The notes under the pieces: generated by a model
The model's input: only the letters and a program-made list of their open reading frames with translations
The model's database searches: none
Told to the model about the DNA's origin: nothing
Shown here: piece by piece, positions 9,115 to 18,841 of the stretch
Position numbering within the stretch: the first letter of the stretch is position 1
Layout of the letters: every line of letters begins with the position of its first letter
Source of the DNA: Patiriisocius marinistellae
GTDB taxonomy: Bacteria > Bacteroidota > Bacteroidia > Flavobacteriales > Flavobacteriaceae
Reading direction: 5' to 3'
Assembly (NCBI RefSeq): GCF_009014635.1
Contig: NZ_BKCF01000001.1
Coordinates: 620,001 to 684,000, forward strand
DNA: 64,000 nucleotides
Position numbers and translations under genes: made by a program

Positions 9115-11184
9115 TTAATTTATAGTAGCACCATTATCAACGCCATCAGTATCAGGATTTACAAAAACCAATTTTCCGTCAGGCGTTTCGGTCATTAAAA
9201 TCATACCTTCACTATCCACGCCTCTAAGGGCACGAGGGGCAAGGTTGACAAGAACAGTTACTTTTTTACCAACGATTTCTTCTGGAGTAAAGCTCTCTGC
9301 AATTCCCGAAACGATGGTGCGCACGTCTAGCCCTGTATCAACTTTTAAAACTAAAAGCTTTTTTGCCTTAGGCATTTTTTCTGCTTCAATAATGGTACCT
9401 ACACGCATATCTAATTTTGTAAAATCATCAAACGTAGCGGTGTCTTTTTGTGGTGTTACCTCTTTGTTTGCAATTTCATTTGCTAGTTTACTTGCTGCTA
9501 GTTTATCCAATTGTGCTTGTATTTGTGAATCTTCTATTTTACTAAAAAGTAGCTCACCTTTATTAATCTTATGTTCTGCTGGAAGAAGTACACTTTTTGA
9601 CGATACATCTGCCCATTGAATAGCGTTTTCTACGTTCGTCTTAACATCGAGAATATTTCTCAACTTTGTAGACGTAAATGGCAAAAATGGTTCACTCAAT
9701 ACTGCTAAAGCACTAGCAATTTGTAATGCAACATACATTACAGTTTTAGTGCGCTCCTCGTCTGTTTTAATGGTTTTCCACGGCTCTTCGTCTGCTAAAT
9801 ATTTATTCCCCAAACGTGCCACATTCATTAATTCCTGTTGTGCTTCGCGAAAACGGTAACGCTCTAAACTACTCTCAATAACCGCAGGATAGGCTTTTAA
9901 TTCAGTTAAGGTTTGTTCATCAATTTCTGAAAAAGTAGCCAGCGCAGGCACCACCCCATCATAATATTTATGGGTTAGTACCACAACTCGGTTGATGAAA
10001 TTTCCGAAGATAGCTACTAACTCATTATTATTTCTGGCTTGAAAATCTGCCCACGTAAAATCGTTGTCTTTTGTCTCTGGTGCGTTTGCGGTGAGCGTAT
10101 AGCGTAATACGTCTTGTTGATTAGGAAAATCCACTAAATACTCGTGCAACCACACTGCCCAATTTTTACTTGTACTAATCTTATTGCCCTCAAGATTTAA
10201 AAACTCATTTGCAGGTACATTATCTGGCATGATATAACTTCCGTCAGCCTTTAACATACTTGGGAAGATAATGCAATGAAATACAATGTTGTCCTTACCT
10301 ATAAAATGCAGCAATTTTGTATCGTCAGATTTCCAGTAAGGTTCCCAGTCTTTTCCTTCGCGTTCTGCCCATTCTTTGGTCGCAGAAATATATCCTATAG
10401 GCGCATCAAACCACACATATAATACTTTCCCATCTGCTCCGTCAACTGGCACAGGAATTCCCCAATCCAAATCACGTGTTACCGCTCTTGGGCGCAACCC
10501 ATCATCAATCCAAGATTTGCACTGCCCATATACATTGGTCTTCCAGTCTTTTTTATGACCTTCAAGAATCCATTCTTTTAAAAATGGTTCGTATTGGTCT
10601 AATGGTAAAAACCAGTGTTTTGTTTCTTTTAAAGTAGGTACAGCGCCGGTAATGGCACTTTTTGGGTTTATTAAATCGGTTGCGTTGTGACTTGTTCCAC
10701 AGTTTTCACATTGATCACCGTAGCTTTCTTCGTTGCCACATTTAGGGCATGTCCCCACCACAAAACGATCTGCTAAAAATTGATTAGCCTCGGCGTCGTA
10801 TAATTGTTCGGTTACTTCTTCTATAAACTTCCCATCATCATACAATTTTTTGAAAAAATCGCTCGCGGTATCGTGGTGCACTTTTGCAGATGTACGAGAA
10901 TAGTTGTCAAATGTAATTCCAAAATCCTCAAAGCTCTGCTTGATAATTGCATGATATTTATCTACTACTTGTTGCGGTGTAATACCTTCCTTTTTTGCTT
11001 TGATTGTTATAGGAACACCGTGCTCGTCACTTCCACAAACAAAGGCTACATCCTTGCCTTGTAATCGCTGAAAACGGGCATAAATATCTGCTGGTACATA
11101 AACACCCGCTAAATGTCCAATGTGAACAGGGCCATTAGTATAAGGTAATGCAGCGGTAATCGTATATCTTTTTGGGTCTTGCAT
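9115..11184 (-). CDS. metG: Methionyl-tRNA synthetase
   Basis: Class I aminoacyl-tRNA synthetase of 689 residues that charges tRNA-Met. The HIGH signature is at residues 21-24 ([14 protein letters not shown]), a zinc knuckle [18 protein letters not shown] lies around residue 150, and the KMSKS loop appears as KISTS near residue 337. The C-terminal 110 residues are a Trbp111/EMAP-like tRNA-binding domain ([20 protein letters not shown]), so this is the long dimeric form. It has its own promoter-like box upstream and a terminator downstream, suggesting a monocistronic unit. One dispersed 10-mer lies inside (10000-10009, Phe-Gly-Asn frame) and another in the promoter region (11221-11230). Confidence 0.98.
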   Translation of the reverse strand: MQDPKRYTITAALPYTNGPVHIGHLAGVYVPADIYARFQRLQGKDVAFVCGSDEHGVPITIKAKKEGITPQQVVDKYHAIIKQSFEDFGITFDNYSRTSAKVHHDTASDFFKKLYDDGKFIEEVTEQLYDAEANQFLADRFVVGTCPKCGNEESYGDQCENCGTSHNATDLINPKSAITGAVPTLKETKHWFLPLDQYEPFLKEWILEGHKKDWKTNVYGQCKSWIDDGLRPRAVTRDLDWGIPVPVDGADGKVLYVWFDAPIGYISATKEWAEREGKDWEPYWKSDDTKLLHFIGKDNIVFHCIIFPSMLKADGSYIMPDNVPANEFLNLEGNKISTSKNWAVWLHEYLVDFPNQQDVLRYTLTANAPETKDNDFTWADFQARNNNELVAIFGNFINRVVVLTHKYYDGVVPALATFSEIDEQTLTELKAYPAVIESSLERYRFREAQQELMNVARLGNKYLADEEPWKTIKTDEERTKTVMYVALQIASALAVLSEPFLPFTSTKLRNILDVKTNVENAIQWADVSSKSVLLPAEHKINKGELLFSKIEDSQIQAQLDKLAASKLANEIANKEVTPQKDTATFDDFTKLDMRVGTIIEAEKMPKAKKLLVLKVDTGLDVRTIVSGIAESFTPEEIVGKKVTVLVNLAPRALRGVDSEGMILMTETPDGKLVFVNPDTDGVDNGATIN

Positions 11185-11200
11185 GGGTCAAATTTAAGAC

Positions 11201-11210
11201 TGCAAAAATA
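11201..11210 (-). promoter_or_regulatory. Promoter -7 box for metG
   Basis: On the minus strand 11210 to 11201 reads TATTTTTGCA, matching the Bacteroidota -7 consensus TAnnTTTG, 17-26 bases before the metG start. No clear TTTG is found at the -33 spacing; that position is occupied by the dispersed 10-mer at 11221-11230. Confidence 0.5.
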
Positions 11211-11220
11211 ACGATTTTAT

Positions 11221-11230
11221 CTTCGGAAAT
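11221..11230. repeat. Dispersed 10-mer CTTCGGAAAT, intergenic copy
   Basis: One of 18 exact copies in the window. This one lies between metG and the Ntn-hydrolase gene, about 10 bases upstream of the metG -7 box, where the -33 element would be. Confidence 0.7.
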
Positions 11231-11382
11231 GTAGCATCATTTAAGACAGCAAAGACTAATCAAAAAAAGAGTGTTTTTGCCATTTACTATCTTGGTACAA
11301 ATGATTTTTTGCAACAACCATAAAGTTTTTCAGTCATTTATCTAAACAACTAAAAATTCAACTAACCGAAAAACAACATATT

Positions 11383-12555
11383 ATGAAAAATTCAATCATA
11401 AAAATAATAGTACTAATCTTATTATTAAATCCAATTGTGGGAAGTGCTTGTAGCATGTATAAAATTACTAGAAATGGTAAAACAATCGTGGGGAATAATG
11501 AAGACTGGTTAAGCCCTAATAGTAAATTTTGGTTTGAGACTGGTACAGAAGGTAATTATGGAGTAATGTACATGGGGCAATTGGACAATTTTGCACAAGG
11601 AGCTATCAATGATGCAGGTCTTGTTTTTGATGGTTTTGCTAACCCAGATTTACCAATAAACAATGCAACAGGAAAAATAGAAATACCAATAGGTGACGCT
11701 ATTAAAAACATCATGCAAACCATGAGCACGGCAGAAGAGGTTAAATTATACTTAGAAACTATTAATTTAAGTTCGCTTGAGAGTAGTCAAATTGTATTTG
11801 TTGACACTACAGGGACATACCTAATTGTAGAAGGAGACGCGCTTATTATAGGAGAGGAAGAAGAAAAAGCTTTCTCAAATTTTTATTACTCACAGATAGA
11901 GAGTGAAGAAGATGTAGAGTTAGAAAATTTTAAACAAGGAATGGAATTTCTTAAAACTTCGAAAGGAGATGCGTCAATTTCTTATTGTGGAGATGTAATG
12001 CAAAGTATGTCCAGTGAAGGTTTATTTGGTACTCAATATTCAACAGTGTATGATTTAAATACTTTGACAGTGAGAGTTTATTTATTTCATGATTATTCGC
12101 AATTTGTTGATATTGATTTAAAAGAGCAATTAGAGAAAGATAATCATGCAATTATGATCGCAGATTTATTCTCTAAAAACTCTAAAGGACACCAGCATTA
12201 TGCAAAGTACAATGACGAAGAAAATCCACAACGTTTTTTGAGCGAATTAGTAGCCACTTCTCTTAATGCAACCGAAAGTGAATTTGTTGAAATGGGGCTC
12301 AATGGTATTGTAAATATGGTAGGTTATGAATGGTTAAAACAAAAAAACAATCCAGAAGCTGCTATAAAAGTGTTTAAATTTGGGATTGAGCTTACTCCCA
12401 GTGATGCTGATTTACACGATAGCCTTGGAGAGGCTTATTTTGAAAATAAAAACTATGCTTTGTCTAAACTAAGCTATGAAAAATCTTTAGCGTTAAATCC
12501 AAATAATAAAAATGCGAAAACATTTTTAGCTAAGATTGAAACAAAGAAATTCTAA
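11383..12555 (+). CDS. Exported Ntn-hydrolase-like protein with C-terminal TPR repeats
   Basis: A 390-residue protein. Residues 1-22 are a signal peptide ending Gly-Ser-Ala, and Cys23 would become the first residue after cleavage. The following CSMYKITRNGKTIVGNNEDW is the N-terminal-nucleophile pattern of choloylglycine hydrolase/acyltransferase (C45/C59-like) enzymes, with Cys as nucleophile and the conserved Asn-Glu-Asp-Trp. The hydrolase part covers about 23-250. The last 80 residues hold two TPR-like repeats (AAIKVFKFGIELTPSDADLHDSLGEAYFE and YALSKLSYEKSLALNPNNKNAK). It is likely periplasmic or surface exposed and cleaves or transfers an acyl-amide; the substrate is not evident. A lipobox reading of the same Cys is possible but the residues before it (VGSAC) fit that less well. 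Confidence 0.75.
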   Translation: MKNSIIKIIVLILLLNPIVGSACSMYKITRNGKTIVGNNEDWLSPNSKFWFETGTEGNYGVMYMGQLDNFAQGAINDAGLVFDGFANPDLPINNATGKIEIPIGDAIKNIMQTMSTAEEVKLYLETINLSSLESSQIVFVDTTGTYLIVEGDALIIGEEEEKAFSNFYYSQIESEEDVELENFKQGMEFLKTSKGDASISYCGDVMQSMSSEGLFGTQYSTVYDLNTLTVRVYLFHDYSQFVDIDLKEQLEKDNHAIMIADLFSKNSKGHQHYAKYNDEENPQRFLSELVATSLNATESEFVEMGLNGIVNMVGYEWLKQKNNPEAAIKVFKFGIELTPSDADLHDSLGEAYFENKNYALSKLSYEKSLALNPNNKNAKTFLAKIETKKF

Positions 12556-12643
12556 AAAATTTTCAAACTAGGATTAGGTTTATTAAAATATAAAGTCATT
12601 AAAATAATAGCTAAATTTAGCATAATAAAAACCATATCCATTG

Positions 12644-13546
12644 ATGCAAATACCACTAGCACTTAAAAAAGGCGATACTGTTGCCATAGTTTCTACCGCT
12701 AGAAAAATTACAAAACTAGAACTTCAACCAGCAATTGAGTTGCTTAAATCTTGGGGTTTAAATGTAAAAGTAGGCAAAACTATTGGCGCTCAAGATCATC
12801 AATATGCGGGTAATGACACATTGCGCACGGCAGATTTTCAAACAGCACTAAATGATAAAAAAGTAAATGCTATCTGGTGTGCACGAGGTGGTTATGGTAC
12901 AATTAGAATGGTAGATGGTATTAATTTTTCAGGATTTCTCAATAACCCAAAATGGATTATAGGTTACAGCGATGTCACTATTTTACACAGCCATATCCAC
13001 AATCTTGGCGTTGCCACCATCCATGGGCAAATGTGCCTTGAAATTGAAAAGAGAACACAAGCGGCTAGAAATACATTGAAAGAGATACTCTTCGGAAATT
13101 TTAATAATCTAAGCTATATTTTAAACGATAGTTACAATCGTAAAGGCAATGCACAGGGTGTATTAATTGGAGGAAACTTATCGGTTTTATATTCAACAAT
13201 AGGTAGTCAAACGGAATATATTTCCGAAGGGAAAATACTATTTATTGAAGACCTTGATGAAATGTTATACCATATTGACCGAATGATGATGAACCTTAAA
13301 CGCAGCGGAGTTTTAAAAGGTCTTGCAGGATTAATTGTGGGCGGTATGAGTGATATGCGCGATAATACTATTCCGTTTGGAAAAACAGCAATACAAATTA
13401 TTGGCGATGCTGTAAGTGAATATAAGTATCCTGTTTGTTTTGATTTTCCGGCTGGGCATATTGAAGATAATAGAGCATTAGTAATAGGAGCAGAGATTGA
13501 ACTCATTGTAGATGAGGTAAGCGCAACTATAAATTACAAATTATAA
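12644..13546 (+). CDS. LD-carboxypeptidase (peptidase S66 family)
   Basis: A 300-residue murein LD-carboxypeptidase-like enzyme, which in the family trims the terminal D-Ala from tetrapeptide stems in peptidoglycan recycling. The S66 nucleophile is visible as Ser109 in WIIGYSDVT, after the conserved CARGGYGTIRM. The Glu of the triad is likely in LFIEDLDE, and the His in FPAGHIEDNRA near the C-terminus. No signal peptide is seen, so it is cytoplasmic, as expected. I use the ATG at 12644 rather than the preceding TTG. The yraN-type gene follows after 10 bases on the same strand. Two copies of the dispersed 10-mer in opposite orientation (13090-13099 and 13220-13229) lie inside, in two different reading frames. 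Confidence 0.9.
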   Translation: MQIPLALKKGDTVAIVSTARKITKLELQPAIELLKSWGLNVKVGKTIGAQDHQYAGNDTLRTADFQTALNDKKVNAIWCARGGYGTIRMVDGINFSGFLNNPKWIIGYSDVTILHSHIHNLGVATIHGQMCLEIEKRTQAARNTLKEILFGNFNNLSYILNDSYNRKGNAQGVLIGGNLSVLYSTIGSQTEYISEGKILFIEDLDEMLYHIDRMMMNLKRSGVLKGLAGLIVGGMSDMRDNTIPFGKTAIQIIGDAVSEYKYPVCFDFPAGHIEDNRALVIGAEIELIVDEVSATINYKL

Positions 13547-13556
13547 ACTTTTTGCA

Positions 13557-13916
13557 ATGGCAGACCATAATGAATTAGGAAAACTTGGAGAGGAACTTGC
13601 CACCCAGTTTTTAATCAAAAAAGACTATAAAATCCTAGACAGAAACTTTACCTATCAAAAAGCCGAAATAGATATCATTGCACAATTTAATAACGAGATT
13701 ATCATTGTAGAAGTAAAGACAAGAAACAGTAACTTTTTTGGTAACCCCCAAGATTTTGTCACACCAGCAAAAATAAAGTTACTCACAAAAGCAGCGAATG
13801 AGTATATTGTTTCAAACAACATTTCGCTAGCAGCGCGTTTTGATATTATTGCAGTTTTAAAGAATAGTAAAGAGGAGAAGATTGAGCATTTTGAGAATGC
13901 TTTTTATTTTTTTTAA
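13557..13916 (+). CDS. YraN/UPF0102 family nuclease-like protein
   Basis: A 119-residue member of the UPF0102 family, which has a Holliday-junction-resolvase/endonuclease-like fold. The landmarks are LGKLGEELATQFLIKKDYKI at the N-terminus, then YQKAEIDIIAQFNNEIIIVEVKTR, which carries the acidic and Lys residues (E-x-D ... E-V-K) typical of a PD-(D/E)xK site. Length is normal. Its biochemical role in the family is not firmly settled. It starts 10 bases after the LD-carboxypeptidase gene and converges on the TlpA-like gene with 12 bases between stops. Confidence 0.9.
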   Translation: MADHNELGKLGEELATQFLIKKDYKILDRNFTYQKAEIDIIAQFNNEIIIVEVKTRNSNFFGNPQDFVTPAKIKLLTKAANEYIVSNNISLAARFDIIAVLKNSKEEKIEHFENAFYFF

Positions 13917-13928
13917 AAAGAAATAAAA

Positions 13929-15260
13929 TTACTTTTCCCCATCAACAACCTCAAACAATGCTTCTAGAATTTCTGGTTTTGCTACGATTTTCTTGTCTGT
14001 ATCAAGCACAAAATAAGTAGGAGTAGCGCTTACATCGTAGCGATTACCTATATCATTTTCCCATTTCCCTAAACCTAGTACATTGATAAATTGTGGAAAA
14101 TTAGCCGCTTTTGGTGACCATTCTTGTTCAAAATCTTCGAGCCCAACGGCTATCACTTTATATTTCCCTTCCTCAAGTGCTGCTATCTTTGAATGTAATA
14201 ATGGCACTTCTTTTAAACAGTGAGAACATAAGCTGCTCCAAAAAACAATAATGTAATTTTCAGCTTCATCTAATTGGTGCAATGACATTGTAGTTTCTTC
14301 GTCGCCATCGTATATAGGCCAAGTAAAATTAGGTGCTTTTGATCCTAGCGAAATGCTTTTATACAATGTTAATTTATTTGCTAGTGTTGCATCTTGTAAA
14401 GATTCGGCAAGAGGAATTAGGTGCTTTTCAGCTAGGTGATTTGCCTCTGCCACTTGCTCATTTGTAATAAGAAAGTTCCATAAATTAGTCAATAATAATT
14501 TTTGATAATTAGGTTTTGTACTAGTAATTGAAGTTACTAAATCATCAATATTATAATTGTGAGATGCTTCAAGATTATCTTTATCTGCAAAATTATAAAC
14601 AAATTTTATTGCGCGTTCTAATGGCAAACCAGAATTTTGCAATGTTGTATTATTAAAATCAAAAGGAGATAAATAGTCTTGTTTTGCCTTTAACTCATAT
14701 TGATTTACCGTTTTAAAATCGTCATTTGTAAAAGGCTTTGTTGCTTTTATAAATTGATTTACAAACATATTTTTTGAAGTTTCGTTCACCTCTTCATACC
14801 ATTTAGCTTGTGCTTTTATAGCTTTTTTTAAATCACGCTCGCTTACTTCTTCAGCAGCAAGTATTTCTGAAATTTTTGCTTCATTAGTAATCATTTCAGC
14901 ATAATAAGATTGCCACAATTTATTTTCTTCTGAAACCGTAAAATCTAATTTTCCATCCTTGCTAAAAGTAAACTCGATTGGCTCTTTTCCGCTAAAAATA
15001 AAATCAAAAAAGTGCTGGTCTTGTGGCAAATTATAAACAAGACGGTACATGCCAGGTGTTAAATCCTCCTTCATCGCCAGCTCAAAAGAACCTTCAGCAT
15101 TGACGTTAGAATCTGTTACATAAAAAACATTATCTGGAGCAATACGATATAAAATACCAAATTGATATCCGCCATCTGGCGCAAAATTACCTTTTAATGT
15201 TTGCTGCGACATTGCCACAAGCGGAAGTAATAATAATGCGAGAAGTAAATTTTTGAACAT
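13929..15260 (-). CDS. Exported TlpA-like thioredoxin-fold protein
   Basis: A 443-residue exported protein with a signal peptide at 1-18 (LLLALLLLPLVAMSQ). Residues about 20-110 look like the small beta-domain that precedes thioredoxin domains in many Bacteroidota proteins, residues 110-300 are helical, and a thioredoxin/TlpA domain occupies about 305-443. The active site is CSHC within IIVFWSSLCSHCLKEVPLL, and the cis-Pro is in SATPTYFVLD. It should act as a periplasmic thiol-disulfide reductase or exchange protein; its client is unknown. It is 42 bases downstream of mfd on the same strand. Confidence 0.9.
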   Translation of the reverse strand: MFKNLLLALLLLPLVAMSQQTLKGNFAPDGGYQFGILYRIAPDNVFYVTDSNVNAEGSFELAMKEDLTPGMYRLVYNLPQDQHFFDFIFSGKEPIEFTFSKDGKLDFTVSEENKLWQSYYAEMITNEAKISEILAAEEVSERDLKKAIKAQAKWYEEVNETSKNMFVNQFIKATKPFTNDDFKTVNQYELKAKQDYLSPFDFNNTTLQNSGLPLERAIKFVYNFADKDNLEASHNYNIDDLVTSITSTKPNYQKLLLTNLWNFLITNEQVAEANHLAEKHLIPLAESLQDATLANKLTLYKSISLGSKAPNFTWPIYDGDEETTMSLHQLDEAENYIIVFWSSLCSHCLKEVPLLHSKIAALEEGKYKVIAVGLEDFEQEWSPKAANFPQFINVLGLGKWENDIGNRYDVSATPTYFVLDTDKKIVAKPEILEALFEVVDGEK

Positions 15261-15302
15261 GTTTTAAATTTTATTTAAAGATACATTTTTACAAAGCAAC
15301 AC

Positions 15303-18300
15303 TTATGCCGAAAAATTGTCTAATACATTTAATGCCTTTTGGACAGAAGTTACGCGCTCAATAGTGAGCAATAAACGAAGTCCATTACGGGTATTTTTTT
15401 CTTTCATTTTTACCTGCTGTGAGTGTGTTTGAACAAGCTGTAAGACTTTTGAAAATGACGGACTTTGATAATAGTCACTCTGCTGGTCACTCACAAAATA
15501 ACCCACAAATTTTCCTTCTTTCATTAATACTCGCTCGAGTCCCATCTTTTGAGCAATCCATTTTATACGCACGCTGTCTAGTAAGTCTGTTACCTCTTCG
15601 GGTAATTTTCCAAAACGGTCTTCTAATTCTTTCTGAAATTTTGATAATCCTGCCTCATCTTTTAACTCATTTAATTTTGTATATAAGTTGAGTCTCTCTG
15701 TAATATTATTGACATAATCATCCGGGAATAGCAACTCAAAATCAGTGTCTAAAACTACCTCTTTGACAAAATTACGTTTATCATAATCTTTAGTTTCATA
15801 AAGGTGTTTAAACTCTTTTTCTTTTAATTCGTCAATCGCTTCACTAAGTATTTTTTGATAGGTTTCAAACCCTATTTCATTGATAAAGCCACTTTGTTCA
15901 CCACCTAATAAATCTCCCGCTCCTCTAATTTCTAAATCTTTCATGGCAATATTCAACCCACTCCCTAAATCGCTAAACTGTTCAAGCGCAGTAATGCGTT
16001 TTCGGGCATCATCTGTCATTACAGAGTAAGGTGGTGTAATAAAGTAACAAAATGCTTTTTTATTACTTCGACCCACACGACCACGCATTTGATGTAAATC
16101 ACTTAGTCCAAAATTATTCGCATTGTTTATAAAAATGGTGTTAGCGTTAGGAACATCAAGTCCACTTTCAATTATAGTAGTTGAAACTAATACGTCAAAT
16201 TCATTGTTCATAAAGCCGAGCATTAGGGCTTCTAGTTTTTTTCCTTCCATTTGCCCGTGACCTATCCCTATTTTTGCATCAGGCACTAATCGCTGTATCA
16301 TCCCAGCTACTTCTTTAATATTCTCAATACGATTATGTACAAAATATACTTGCCCACCCCTTGAAATTTCGTAACGAACTGCATCTCTAATTGTTTCTTC
16401 ACCAAAACGAATTACATGCGTTTCCACAGGGTGTCTGTTAGGTGGTGGCGTAGTTATAACGCTTAAATCTCTTGCTGCCATTAAACTAAATTGCAACGTA
16501 CGAGGGATGGGAGTTGCAGTTAATGTAAGCGTATCAATATTTTCTTTAATAGTCTTTAATTTGTCTTTGACAGAAACCCCAAATTTTTGTTCCTCATCAA
16601 TAATCAACAACCCAAGATCCTTAAATTCAACACTTTTGCTTACTAGTTGGTGGGTGCCAATTACAATATCTAGCCGACCGTTTTTTAGATTTTCAAGAAC
16701 TCCTTTCCTTTCTTTTGCTGTTCTAAAACGGTTGAGGTAATCCACTTTAACGGGCATGTCTTTGAGGCGCTCACTAAACGTTTTGTGATGTTGAAATGCT
16801 AATATTGTAGTGGGTACTAGAATTGCAACTTGTTTTCCATTGTCCACAGCTTTAAATGCGGCTCTAATGGCCACTTCAGTTTTTCCAAAACCTACGTCTC
16901 CACAAACTAGACGGTCCATTGGACGTTCACTTTCCATATCTAGTTTTACATCTGCAGTTGCTGTACTTTGATCTGGAGTGTCCTCGTAAATAAAAGAGGA
17001 TTCTAGCTCATGCTGTAAATAACTATCTGGATCGTATTGAAACCCTTTTTGTAATCTTCGTTTTGCATATAATTCAATCAAGTTAAATGCTATATGCTTA
17101 ACACGCGCTTTAGTTTTTTGCTTTAGTTTTTTCCAGGCAGCGCTACCTAATTTATAAATTTTAGGGGCTGAACCATCCTTGCCGTTATACTTACTTATTT
17201 TGTGTAACGAATGAATGCTGAGGTATAAAATATCTCGTTCTCCATAAATAAGCTTAATTGCTTCCTGCTGTTTTCCTTTGACATCTATTTTTTGAAGTCC
17301 GCCAAATTTTCCAATCCCATGATCAATATGAGTTACAAAATCACCTACCTCAAGGTTTGTTAATTCTTTTAAAGTTATGGCTTGCTTTTTTGCATACCCA
17401 TTTTTTAAATTGAACTTATGATAGCGCTCAAATATTTGATGATCTGTATAACAAACAGTTTTATTTTCATTGTCAACAAAACCTTGATATAAAGGAAAAA
17501 CAACGGTTTCAAATTGTTCTACATGCCCTTGGGCATCCTCAAAAATATCATGGAATCTTTTTGCTTGTTGCTCACTACTGCAAAAAATATAATTTGTAAA
17601 CCCATGTGTAGTATTTTCATTTAAGTTTTCAATTAACAAGTTAAATTGCTTGTTAAATGATGGCTGAGGAACTGTCGAAAAATGAATAGTATTTTCTACT
17701 TGAGCTTGTCTTAAAGCTTCTGTCTCTTTTTTCTCTTTAAGGTTTAACCTATTACCAGATTTTAACGTAATAGTTTTAAAACTCTCTAACTGTTTTTTTA
17801 ATAGAGCTGAAGTGCAAAAAAGGTCGATGGGCGCAGCCATTTTAATTTCACCTTTTTGAGCGTTATAGGCTTCAGTTGCTTTTTCAAAAAGTTTATCCAT
17901 TGCACCACTTAATAACTCCTCATTTTTAAGACAGACAATTGTTTTTGAAGAAACATATTTTAAAAAACTTTCACGTTTTTCATCCATTAACTTGTTCTCC
18001 ACATTTGGAATGATATACACTTTCTTTAACTGCTCTAGAGATAATTGTGTTTCAACATCAAAGGTGCGAATGCTATCTACATCATCACCAAAAAACTCAA
18101 TACGATAAGGCTCATCATTACTGAAACTAAAAACATCCAAAATTCCTCCACGGACCGAAAATTCGCCTGGCTCGGTTACAAAATCGGTGCGTTTAAACTT
18201 ATAAGAAAATAAAAGTTCGTTGACAAAATCTATAGATAATTGATCATCAACAGCAATTTTTAAGGTGTTTTTATCCAGCTCTTTTTTAGTGACTACTTTC

Positions 18301-18692
18301 TCAAAAAGTGCTTCGGGATATGTTACAATTAACGAGGGTTTTCTTCTTGAATTAATGCGGTTTAATACCTCACTTCGTAGTAAAATATTTGCATTGTCTG
18401 TTTCATCAATTTGATAAGGTCTTCGATAGCTTCCAGGATAAAAAAGCACATTGTCTTCGCCTAATAAATTTTCAAGGTCATTAAGGTGATAAGCGGCCTC
18501 TTCTTTATCATTTAGAATAAAAAGAAAAGGTTTATCAGTGGCTTTAAAAGTTTCGGCAATTATTAATGAAGTTGCACTACCTACAAGTCCAGATACAACA
18601 CAGTTTTCCCTGCCTTCTTTAGAAAGCTGGGTGTTTAATTTTTTCAAAGCATCACTCTTTGAAAATAGGGAACGAACTAAACTTTTTGACAT
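15303..18692 (-). CDS. mfd: Transcription-repair coupling factor
   Basis: Mfd displaces RNA polymerase stalled at DNA lesions and recruits UvrABC. This 1129-residue copy is near full length. Domains: the UvrB-like N-terminal region (about 25-330), the CarD-like RNA polymerase interaction domain (about 440-510, GDFVTHIDHGIGKFGGL), the RecG-like helicase with Walker A GDVGFGKTEVA near residue 604 and DEEQKFGV near 697, then motif VI in HQMRGRVGRS, and the C-terminal TRCF domain. I start at the ATG at 18692 (MSKSLVRSLFSKSD) since the seven extra residues of the longest frame (MTYFCIY) do not look conserved. It is followed by the TlpA-like gene. Confidence 0.97.
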   Translation of the reverse strand: MSKSLVRSLFSKSDALKKLNTQLSKEGRENCVVSGLVGSATSLIIAETFKATDKPFLFILNDKEEAAYHLNDLENLLGEDNVLFYPGSYRRPYQIDETDNANILLRSEVLNRINSRRKPSLIVTYPEALFEKVVTKKELDKNTLKIAVDDQLSIDFVNELLFSYKFKRTDFVTEPGEFSVRGGILDVFSFSNDEPYRIEFFGDDVDSIRTFDVETQLSLEQLKKVYIIPNVENKLMDEKRESFLKYVSSKTIVCLKNEELLSGAMDKLFEKATEAYNAQKGEIKMAAPIDLFCTSALLKKQLESFKTITLKSGNRLNLKEKKETEALRQAQVENTIHFSTVPQPSFNKQFNLLIENLNENTTHGFTNYIFCSSEQQAKRFHDIFEDAQGHVEQFETVVFPLYQGFVDNENKTVCYTDHQIFERYHKFNLKNGYAKKQAITLKELTNLEVGDFVTHIDHGIGKFGGLQKIDVKGKQQEAIKLIYGERDILYLSIHSLHKISKYNGKDGSAPKIYKLGSAAWKKLKQKTKARVKHIAFNLIELYAKRRLQKGFQYDPDSYLQHELESSFIYEDTPDQSTATADVKLDMESERPMDRLVCGDVGFGKTEVAIRAAFKAVDNGKQVAILVPTTILAFQHHKTFSERLKDMPVKVDYLNRFRTAKERKGVLENLKNGRLDIVIGTHQLVSKSVEFKDLGLLIIDEEQKFGVSVKDKLKTIKENIDTLTLTATPIPRTLQFSLMAARDLSVITTPPPNRHPVETHVIRFGEETIRDAVRYEISRGGQVYFVHNRIENIKEVAGMIQRLVPDAKIGIGHGQMEGKKLEALMLGFMNNEFDVLVSTTIIESGLDVPNANTIFINNANNFGLSDLHQMRGRVGRSNKKAFCYFITPPYSVMTDDARKRITALEQFSDLGSGLNIAMKDLEIRGAGDLLGGEQSGFINEIGFETYQKILSEAIDELKEKEFKHLYETKDYDKRNFVKEVVLDTDFELLFPDDYVNNITERLNLYTKLNELKDEAGLSKFQKELEDRFGKLPEEVTDLLDSVRIKWIAQKMGLERVLMKEGKFVGYFVSDQQSDYYQSPSFSKVLQLVQTHSQQVKMKEKNTRNGLRLLLTIERVTSVQKALNVLDNFSA

Positions 18693-18841
18693 GTAAATGC
18701 AAAAATAAGTCAAAACCAGTAATGCTTCAAAACCTATGAAGCTTTTAATGCTAAGTTTAGCAATTCCATAACATAGCGTTGCAATTTGTTAGGTTACTTT
18801 TAAGAAATAATAAAAACAAACCGCATTTGCGGAAATATTCT

